This document shows positions 56,962 through 64,000 of a stretch of 64,000 nt of DNA, piece by piece. This DNA comes from Sophora flavescens (taxonomy: Eukaryota; Streptophyta; Magnoliopsida; Fabales; Fabaceae), in NCBI GenBank assembly GCA_030762895.1, contig CM061066.1:120622715-120686714 (forward strand). Direction: 5' to 3'. The position numbers and the translations under genes are program-made. The notes under the pieces were generated by a model. That model was not told where the DNA came from. It did not search any database and saw only the letters and a program-made list of their open reading frames with translations. Each line of letters begins with the position of its first letter. Position 1 is the stretch's first letter.

Positions 56962-57114
56962 AAAATTAGTAGAGATTAAAGATGCAGGTAGCAACAAGTC
57001 CTTCAAGGTTAACGGGCAGAGGCTGAAGCCATTCCATGGTGTGGCTGCTGGTGTTCCTGACGATGCTATTGTTGAGGAGCTCTCCTTGGAAGCTCCCACC
57101 TACACTGACACTTG
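56962..57114 (+). pseudogene. Integrase C-terminal tail of a gypsy polyprotein
   Basis: Beginning one base after the LTR, the frame reads LVEIKDAGSNKSFKVNGQRL, KPFHGVAAGVPDDAIVEELS and ends YTDT then TGA. FKVNGQRLKPF is the characteristic end of Athila/Calypso-type integrases. The direct LTR-integrase junction marks a deletion of nearly the whole internal region. No start codon exists, so it is a fossil. Confidence 0.75.
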
Positions 57115-58552
57115 ATCAGGGAGTACCCTTTCCTTTCCCTCACTCTGATTTTATAGTAATGTTGTTTCATTGGGGACAATGTATGTTTTAAGTGTGGGGG
57201 AGGGAACTAGTTGTAGTTTTGTTTTGTCTTGTCTTTCTTTTAGCTCTTGAATAAATTGTGTGAGTCTTTGGTCGGTGAGCTTGATTGAATTTGATTGATT
57301 TTGCACAGATTGATTGCATGATTGATGTGATGATTCACCCTAGGTTGAAAAAAAATTTGTTTTTGAAAAGTGATCCCCATGTGATTGAAAACTGAACTTT
57401 GAGATATTTTGTTATGATGGCATGATTTATGATAAGTTTGGGGTGAAGGGAAGCACACACTAGGGATAGAATCTCTGTCAAACAATTTGCATGAATGTCC
57501 AGGTGAGGTTTTGAGCCTCCAACATGTTTTTGACTGTGAGAATCACTTTTTAAGTTGCACTTTCCTGAATTTGCTTGAATCTCTTTTTGGTTTGCATGTT
57601 TATGTGTTTGCTTCAGATGATTTAGGCATTTTCTTTGTAAATAACCACTTAGCCTAAAATAACCAATTCCTAATGCATGTTCCTTAGTTAGCCCCATTGA
57701 GCCTGATTAGCCTGTTAATTCTTGATAACCTGATGTTATGAGCCTAATATCTGAAAAAACCATGTTAACCCGATCTTAGGATTAGGAGAGCATGGAATCT
57801 TATGAAAGAGAAGGTTTGTAAGAAACTAAGTTTGGGGTGGCTACAAGGATATGTTGTGTTGTTTGGGATTGAGAAAAAAAAAAGTTAAAAAAAAAGAAAA
57901 AGAAAAAAAAAGACAAAAAAAAAAGAAAAGTGTAAAAATAATAAAAATAAAAGTGTTAGAAGAAAAGGCAGTAGTCACCCAAAGCATAAAGAAAAATGGA
58001 AAAAGGAACTTGAGTGGAAATTCAATGTATCAAAATGTTGATGCTCTCTTAGTTCCTAGGGTCTTCAGCCTAGTTCCTTTGTAAATCCTACCCTTAGCCA
58101 GGCCCCATTACAACCCATAAAAGACCTTTTGATGTTGCATGCATGTTTTCTGTGGGAACCATTTTGAGACGAAAACCAAATTTATGGGAAGTGCTCTTGA
58201 AAGTGAAATTGAGTGAAATGTTGTTAACCTGACAAACTGAGCGATTGAGTGAAACACTAAATGCCCTTGTGAGGAAGGCAGTTGTTTGAATTTGGTGATC
58301 TCCCTCTTGTGTGTAACTTGGATCCCTTGCTTATATTACTGATTGTTTGAATGACTAATTTCTCAATTGTTCAGAATAAATGATTGTGGGGATTACTTTG
58401 TTTGAAAGGGGGGGAACATTGAAGAAAACTGTTTTGATGTATTGCTTGAAGTCTGTGCAAAGTTGATTGAATCTTTTAAGCTTGCCAAGTCTGAGTCTTT
58501 TTTTGAGTTGTAGTTTGCTTGGGGACAAGCAAAGTTTAAGTTTGGGGTATTT
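57115..58552 (+). other. Non-coding 3' interior of the nested element
   Basis: Contains AAGTTTGGGGTGGCTACAAG and an A-rich run (57868-57960); its small ORFs are low-complexity. Together with the inverted counterpart in the host element it shows a conserved non-coding segment between pol and the polypurine tract of this lineage. Confidence 0.6.
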
Positions 58553-59825
58553 TGATAAGCCTCTGGCTCATCTAGTTTTATGGCTAGTATGACCAGGGTT
58601 TTGTGCTAATTATATCTCATTTTCACCGAAATTGGATTAGATTGTCCTCAAGCAAGGTTTTGAGTCTCTAAAGTAGTTTTCGGTTAATTTAGCCAGTTTT
58701 GAGTCAAATAAAGCACTTATGGCTATTTTGTTGTTTTCAAGTTAAGTTAGAAGTCAAGAGAATAAAGAATCAGGGAAATTTCAAGTCTGGAGGAGTTCGC
58801 CTCGCGAGAGTTTTCTCGCCTCGCGAACCTGAAAGCCAGCTGAACAGTAAAATTGTCATCCTCTCTGGTTTGCCCCGCGAACAACACCTCGCCTCGCGAC
58901 CCTGAAGGCTGACTGTTCCAGAGAAATGCAACCCGTTCTGTGTCGCCTCGCGGATCCATGTCTCGCTTCGCGAGACTGGAGACTAGAGGCCATGACTTTT
59001 CCATTCCTCGCCACGCGAGCAGTACTTCGCCCCGGAGAAGACCAAACGTTGCATACTGTTCATGATATTCAACTCGCGAATGAGGGTTCGCCTCGCGAAT
59101 GGGCTCCGTTTCTGAATAGTATAAATTGCTGTTCTGGACAGATTGGAAGAACTTTTGCTTCTCCATAGTTTTTACATATTTTCTGTGTGTTTCGTTTTTT
59201 CATGGAGAACTAATTTTCTATGATTAGTCTACTGTAATCGAATTTCACTACACTTGAGGTTTTGTAATTCCTATTTTAATTGCTTTTCCCTTTTCAATAC
59301 CATATTATACATTTCTGTTTGTTTAATTCAGGAGTGTATAGTGCTGTGTTGATTCATTTCAGTGATGTTATGTTCCTATACTTAATCACGTTTGTTTAAT
59401 TCGTGTGTGTTCATTCATGTTCGTTTAGTTCATGAGGGCTTAACCCCGTTTGTTTAATTCGGGAATAGGAACATATATCCGTAGTAGCGATTTCGTTTGT
59501 TAATTGTTGCTACAACTGAAAGGGGATTAGAATCTGCTTAGGGCTTGGAATTACATGAACCGATGATAGTTGAGAATTCGAGAACAGTAGATTAATCGTC
59601 TTTAGCTATTTGATAACCTTTTCAACTGCTCTATTTTATTGTTCTGTTTTTGCATTGTTTTCCATTTGCAATTCAAACCAACCCCCCCCCCCCCCCCAAA
59701 AAAAACTGATTTTTGGTGTAAATAACAAGTCAAGAGTCCTTGTGAGACGACATCCGAGTTGTCGCCCTAAACTACATTTTTATAAACCGCTCGTTCTTTT
59801 TGGCGCGTGCGCGAAAGCGCGACCA
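58553..59825 (+). repeat. 3' LTR of the nested element
   Basis: Near-identical to 55699-56961 apart from scattered substitutions and a longer C/A homopolymer (59682-59705). It ends GCGCGACCA. Confidence 0.88.
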
Positions 59826-59830
59826 CTAAT

Positions 59831-60950
59831 CTAAGCAAAGGGTTCGAGTTACACACAAAAGGGAGATCACCAATTTCAAACATTTGCCTTCCTCTCAAGG
59901 GCATTTAATAATTCACTCATTCGCTCGATTTGTCTAGGATATCAACTTTCACTCAATTTCACATTTCAAGAGCACTTTCCATGAATTTGATTTTCATCTC
60001 AAACAAAGTTCCCACGAAAACATGCATGCATCATCAAAAGGTTTTTCATAGGTTGTAATGTGGCCTGGCTAAAGGTAGGATATACAAAGGTGCTAGGCTT
60101 TGCATCCCTAGGAATTAAGAGAGCATGAAACTTTTTACACTATTATTTTTACTCTAATTCCTTTTTCCATTTTTCTTTTTTATGCTTTGGGTGGCTACAA
60201 CCTATTTCCTTTGACACCCTTTTATTTTGCCCTTTTTGGCATTTTTTATTTTTCTTCTTTTTCTTTTTCCCTTTTGCCTTTGGCTTCAACCTATATTTTT
60301 TTCTCTTTCTCATCCTAAAATAACATATCAAATCCTTGTAGCCACCACAAACTTAGTTTCCTTCAACCTTTGTCTTGCTAAGCATCCATGGTCTCCTAAA
60401 TCCTAAGATTGGGTTAACATGGTTTTTCCGGAATTTTGGCTTATAACATAAGGTCATCAAGAAACAATAGGCTATTAGGCTTAATGTGGCTAACTAGGGA
60501 ACATGCATTAGGGATGGTTCTTTTTAGGCCAAGTAGCTATTTCAAAGAAAATTGCCTAAATCATTTGATGTAAACATATAACCATGCAATCCATGAAGAG
60601 ATTCAAGCAAATCCAGGAAAGTGCAACTTAAAAGTGATTCACACAATTTAAAAACAATGTTGGAGGCTCAAATTCCTCACCTGGACATTTTTCGCAAATT
60701 GTTTAACCGATATACAATCCCTAGTGTATGCACCCCTTCAGCCCAAACTTGTCATAAATCATGCATTCCAAACAAAAATTCTCAAAGTTCAATTTTCAAT
60801 TTTTCATGGGGATCAATTTTAATATTTTCAAAACCTAGGGGGAATTCATCAAAAATCAACATATATCATGCAATCCATTTATGCTAAATTCAATTAAATT
60901 CCTTCAAGCTTACCAACACAAGACTCATACAAATATGACTCAAGTAAAGA
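59831..60950 (-). other. Non-coding interior of the Athila-like element
   Basis: Reverse-complement relative of 57240-58340 in the nested element, e.g. GGAGGCTCAAATTCCTCACC against GGTGAGGTTTTGAGCCTCC. No ORF of note; a Lys-rich reading at 60149-60331 is a low-complexity artefact. Confidence 0.6.
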
Positions 60951-60962
60951 AAAGCAAAATAA

Positions 60963-62006
60963 TTAAAAAGAGAAGGGTTTAGAAAAACTCATTGAAGATG
61001 CTTCCACCCGATCCCATAGCCTGTGGTAAAAAGACCAAGAGATGCCCAAGATGTAAGACCTTCCACCGGGATCCCATGGCTTGTGGAGTGGAGATGGAAG
61101 AAGCAAGTGTGATGAGATTCCATTGACTTCTTTAAGTGATATGATGAGCTCACTTCCTCCCGAGTCAAATGGTAAGTCACCTACTCCAAGAATGGCCTTT
61201 ATGTAATTAGTTTCTCCATGAAGCACTAGAACCATAACTTTTTGAGGCGACCTTAGAGCCTTTGCCGCTGTTGATGAAAATTCCCAATTCTCAGTCAATG
61301 ATTTGAACTCCAAAGTTGGTATTTTCACAAAGTAATGTTGTAGACAAATAAAAGGTACCAACTTTGTTGTATCCAAACACGCATGCAAACCAACATACTT
61401 ATCCAACTCAGAATTTTTAGGCTCCTTAATAGGAATGGTGAGAGAAGTATTTTCCACATGATTGGTCTCTTTTGTCCCTTGCAAAGGAACAATAGGAGAT
61501 ATTTCCTCCTTGCACTCTTCTTCATGATCCTCTCCTCTTGAATCATCTTCCACTACCACTTCGTCTTCATTCACGTCCATGCTAGCAAATAGATTCTCTT
61601 CAATTTGAATTCCATGTTGCTTTTCTGCTAGCAATTTAGAAAATTCACTAGCTTGTTCTTCTAACTGTTGAAAGTTGTTACTTAGCATCTCCGTTACCAG
61701 TTGAGAACGTTTCTTACGCATTTTATGCCTTTGAATCATGCCACTAAATTCCTCCTTGCAACGCTCTATGCTCTGGATCAAATGTTGAGCATCTATATCC
61801 CAAAGTGATTCCAGCACATCGGGATCCAGCTTAATGTCTGGTGGTGGTTGTAAGGATGACAAATAGGATCTCCATTCCTCTTTGGAGTATATCTTCACAT
61901 GCTTGTCAGTGATACCATCAAACACGATCCAATCAAGTTGATATTCCCAAGTTGAATAGTAATGATATTCCATGTGTTTCATCAACCTTGCACAAACAAA
62001 ACTCAA
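60963..62006 (-). CDS. Uncharacterised 347-residue ORF of the non-autonomous retrotransposon
   Basis: The ORF opens ~85 bases inside the primer site, where Gag would normally start. It encodes MSFVCARLMKHMEYHYYSTW, WIVFDGITDKHVKIYSKEEW and LQPPPDIKLDPDVLESLWDI. A helical, probably coiled-coil stretch follows (RHKMRKKRSQLVTEMLSNNF, QQLEEQASEFSKLLAEKQHG, ~95-135). An acidic segment (~145-175) precedes a C-terminal part with KLVPFICLQHYFVKIPTLEF, HKPWDPGGRSYILGISWSF and a Ser/Phe end. It has no zinc knuckle, protease, RT or integrase motif, signal peptide or membrane segment. I do not recognise the family. Absence of stops over 1 kb in a decayed region suggests it was under selection until recently, or is young. 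An upstream exon (donor AAAGGAG|GTAACT near 62055) is possible. Confidence 0.6.
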   Translation of the reverse strand: MSFVCARLMKHMEYHYYSTWEYQLDWIVFDGITDKHVKIYSKEEWRSYLSSLQPPPDIKLDPDVLESLWDIDAQHLIQSIERCKEEFSGMIQRHKMRKKRSQLVTEMLSNNFQQLEEQASEFSKLLAEKQHGIQIEENLFASMDVNEDEVVVEDDSRGEDHEEECKEEISPIVPLQGTKETNHVENTSLTIPIKEPKNSELDKYVGLHACLDTTKLVPFICLQHYFVKIPTLEFKSLTENWEFSSTAAKALRSPQKVMVLVLHGETNYIKAILGVGDLPFDSGGSELIISLKEVNGISSHLLLPSPLHKPWDPGGRSYILGISWSFYHRLWDRVEASSMSFSKPFSF

Positions 62007-62091
62007 AAGAAAAGGTCAAATATATACAAATAAAAATTAAAAAGACTAAAGTAGTTACCTCCTTTGTTACTAATGATATTGGTATTGCCAA

Positions 62092-62109
62092 TCCCCGGCA
62101 ACGACGCCA
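62092..62109 (-). other. Primer-binding site of the Athila-like element
   Basis: Minus strand TGGCGTCGTTGCCGGGGA, one base from the TGGCGCCGTTGCCGGGGA typical of this lineage; six bases from the LTR end. Confidence 0.85.
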
Positions 62110-62115
62110 AAAACT

Positions 62116-63812
62116 TGATGGGCTCCGGCAAGCGAACCGGATCGAAGCAAGTAATAATAAAACGGTGAGAAACCGAGTATCGAACTCAGGGATTGTGAAA
62201 CCCAGTGTCACTTCACAAATTAAACAACTATTTAGACTGAGAAATAGATGTGAAAAGATTTCAAAGAAAATAAAAGAAACAATAAAATAAAATCAAATAT
62301 TTTTGGGATTTTTAAATATGAAAAAGAGATTTCCAGGAATTGGGTTACCAACAAGATTGTTCATGTTACCAAATTGACTATCCTTGTTAATTATTAAAAT
62401 TGTTTTGAAGGCGAATTTATCCTAAATAAGTTAATGCTCCCTCTCGGGTTACAAAAACGGTGCCTAATTAAACCAACCCCTACTCTCGTGGTAGTTGAAT
62501 TTAGATTGAAACCTTTAAGCTTTGTGACAATTTGTTAACCCTCGAAGGACCGCTTCTAACTCTCGTGATTTAAGTCCTAAGTCTGGTTCCTATAGATCCA
62601 ATACCTAAGTTCCCCGCTAGGTTCCTCCTTAGAGTATCTATGACATGCAAATAAGTGGCCACCAAATTTACAAGTAATTAAAGCAATAGAAATTAGATCT
62701 AAAGCAAAGTTGAAATTAACAAAGGGAAAACATCAATTCATACCATAAAATAAATCTTGGGCATAGCCCCAATCCCTAGAAATAAAACTACTACTCAAGC
62801 ATGGCCATGGTCATGGCAAGCTTGATTAACAAAAATATGAATTAAAACCTAAGAGAAGAGAAGAATAAGAAGAGAGAAAATCCTAATTTTGCCTAAGGGA
62901 GCAGCCCAAAAAGCCTCCTAGAGTCCCCTATTTTCGAGCCTAATTGCTCTATTTATAGATCAGGGTAACTTGAATCCCAAGCAACCACAATTTCAGATCA
63001 AATCAGTTTCTAAAGATCCATATATCACATGTCACGGCTGTGATGGCCATCACAGCCAGGCCGTGACGGATTCTGCCTTGGAGGTTGCTTCACTGGTTGG
63101 TCTGTCACGACCGTGACCACCATCATGTCTAGGCCGTGATCAGTTCTGCCTGTGAGAGCCTGGTTCAGTTGGCATGTTACGGCAGTGATGGACATCACGG
63201 CCTGGCCGTGACCGGTTCTGACTTTTCCATTCTTTCTTTTTAGTTCCACTCGGTCATGGGCATGATGGCTATCACGGCTAGGCCGTGATGGCCTCTGTTT
63301 GGCTCAGTTTTCTTGCTTTTCAAGCTCCATCTTCATGCAAGCTCCATCATAATTGGTTCTGATCATTTTAATCTTCACATCCAAATCAATGTCTCCAAAT
63401 TAATTGCCAAATCTTATCATATCCTTTATTGTTGTGATAGGCAATTATTATCCAAATCCAAAATGATTAATTTAGATCCAATCTTTTATCTCAATGCCAA
63501 TTGAATTATCTTTTAATCATAATAATTCAAATCCAAATTGATTTGGATTCAAATCCGTCATATGGGACCTTGCAATTTACTTGGCAATCTTCAATTTAAT
63601 TTCAATCATTCTTCTTTGTCCTCTCCTAAAAATAAGAATAAGAAAATATCAGAAAATTAATAAAAATCTAATTAAATGCACACATTGACTCTAAAATAAC
63701 CAAAATAGGAAAACAAAGTCTAATTTGGGCTAAATCAAGCATTTAACAAAATTTAATTGATGAAATCCGCTCTAAAATAATAGATAAAATATCATAAGCC
63801 AGCGGATTATCA
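62116..63812 (-). repeat. 5' LTR of the Athila-like element
   Basis: Partner of 53809-55481. It carries the same cluster of GCCGTGA/TCACGGC palindromes (63030-63290) with several differing positions. The 74-codon ORF here is not a gene. Confidence 0.88.
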
Positions 63813-63960
63813 ATGCCCTCGGGACCATTTGTAATTCAGCCATTGTAGTAAATGAAAGGAAGATCGCTACCAGGACTCCATTCAAATTCCACTGGTTGTG
63901 TAGGATTGAATTGAAGTTCAACATATGGTTTTGATGATGATCTCTAAATGCACACCAAGG
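63813..63960 (-). pseudogene. Probable upstream part of the MURA-like transposase
   Basis: Minus strand reads VELQFNPTQPVEFEWSPGSD, LPFIYYNG, a stop, then ITNGPEG up to the LTR border. Mutator transposases often begin with a [YF]-[YW]-N-G-x-I-x-x-G-x-x-G pattern, and the fragment at 53808 could continue it (VKFHCYYPKSL). Joining would need a small frame correction. The assignment is tentative. No feature is seen from 63961 to the end of the window. Confidence 0.35.
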
Positions 63961-64000
63961 AAGAAACTCCAATTGTTGAAGGGTTTAATATTTTCTTAAG

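Larger units (their letters stand above)
55699..59825 (+). mobile_element. 4.1-kb internally deleted Athila-like retrotransposon nested in the larger one
   Basis: LTRs 55699-56961 (1,263 bp) and 58553-59825 (1,273 bp) start TGATAAGCC and end GACCA. The exact duplication CTAAT flanks the element (55694-55698, 59826-59830). A polypurine tract AGTTTAAGTTTGGGGTATTT precedes the second LTR. The 1.59-kb interior begins with the last ~50 codons of pol; primer site, Gag, PR, RT, RH and most of integrase are gone. Its 3' interior (57240-58500) is the inverted likeness of the host element's interior (59826-60960 plus 55482-55698). Confidence 0.9.
53809..63812 (-). mobile_element. 10-kb Athila-like non-autonomous LTR retrotransposon, minus strand
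   Basis: Direct LTRs 53809-55481 (3') and 62116-63812 (5') of ~1.67-1.70 kb. On the minus strand they start TGATAATCCGC and end GCCCATCA. Next to the 5' LTR is TGGCGTCGTTGCCGGGGA (62109-62092), the Asp-tRNA-type primer site common in Athila/Tat elements. AGTTTAAGTTTGGGGTGTT at 55500-55482 precedes the 3' LTR. No Gag or Pol is found; the only sizeable ORF is 347 codons. A related + strand element (55699-59825) interrupts it. The flanks GACGT and ATGCC do not match, so no target duplication is seen. Confidence 0.85.

Noticed and set aside
57851..58084. Lys-rich 77-codon ORF
   Set aside because: Translation of an A-rich low-complexity stretch in retrotransposon interior.

Overview
The window is plant nuclear DNA: AT-rich, repeat-dominated and spliced, with one recognisable host gene. 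A papilionoid legume is my inference, from the Ogre/Tat-type LTR (start TGTAGCGACC plus a GGAGTCGCCACC motif), the SIRE/Maximus-like copia LTRs and the general look of the repeats. Nothing bacterial is present.

Host gene. From about 36.05 to 47 kb on the + strand lies an 11-coding-exon gene for the U11/U12 snRNP 65 kDa protein (RNPC3/U11-U12-65K), a minor-spliceosome subunit with two RRMs. All exons join in frame to a predicted 472-residue protein. Its introns and 3' region hold a TA-rich MITE (intron 3), a 2.4-kb foldback Mutator-like element (intron 5), a 424-bp TRIM with perfect 5-bp target duplication (intron 7), and a MITE plus a hAT element stacked in a tandem duplication downstream of the stop.

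Left part (1-15.5 kb). The 3' end of a SIRE-like copia element is followed by a hAT MITE and then a 12.25-kb CACTA element (3283-15535, TTA duplication, subterminal GCGACC repeats on both sides). The CACTA element holds broken En/Spm-type transposase exons (minus strand), a MITE inside a MITE, a 6.5-kb copia element containing a solo gypsy LTR, and a captured fragment (promoter, exons 1-3) of a CHY-zinc-finger/RING ubiquitin-ligase gene.

Middle (15.5-35 kb). A hAT element with a gene-like GC-rich insert is followed by a 10.8-kb Mutator-like element with ~965-bp terminal inverted repeats and an exact 9-bp duplication. Inside it sit two copia copies sharing one LTR, and inside the second copy a 2.8-kb Ogre-type solo LTR with a 1.3-kb minisatellite. 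Next is another solo LTR (30215-34764) with a second gypsy solo LTR nested in it.

Right part (48.5-64 kb). A broken plant-mobile-domain gene, a 1,040-bp tandem duplication with degenerate telomere-type repeats, and MURA-like transposase fragments look like one decayed Mutator-type element. A 10-kb Athila-like non-autonomous retrotransposon (minus strand) is inserted in the MURA fragment. It carries one unexplained 347-codon ORF and is itself interrupted by a related 4.1-kb element in the opposite orientation.

The order of insertion can be read from nested target duplications almost everywhere. The most notable signals are the captured CHY-RING fragment with its promoter, the 347-codon ORF, arrays of short GC-rich palindromes in the LTRs of four different families, and telomere-like blocks in a duplicated transposon segment.
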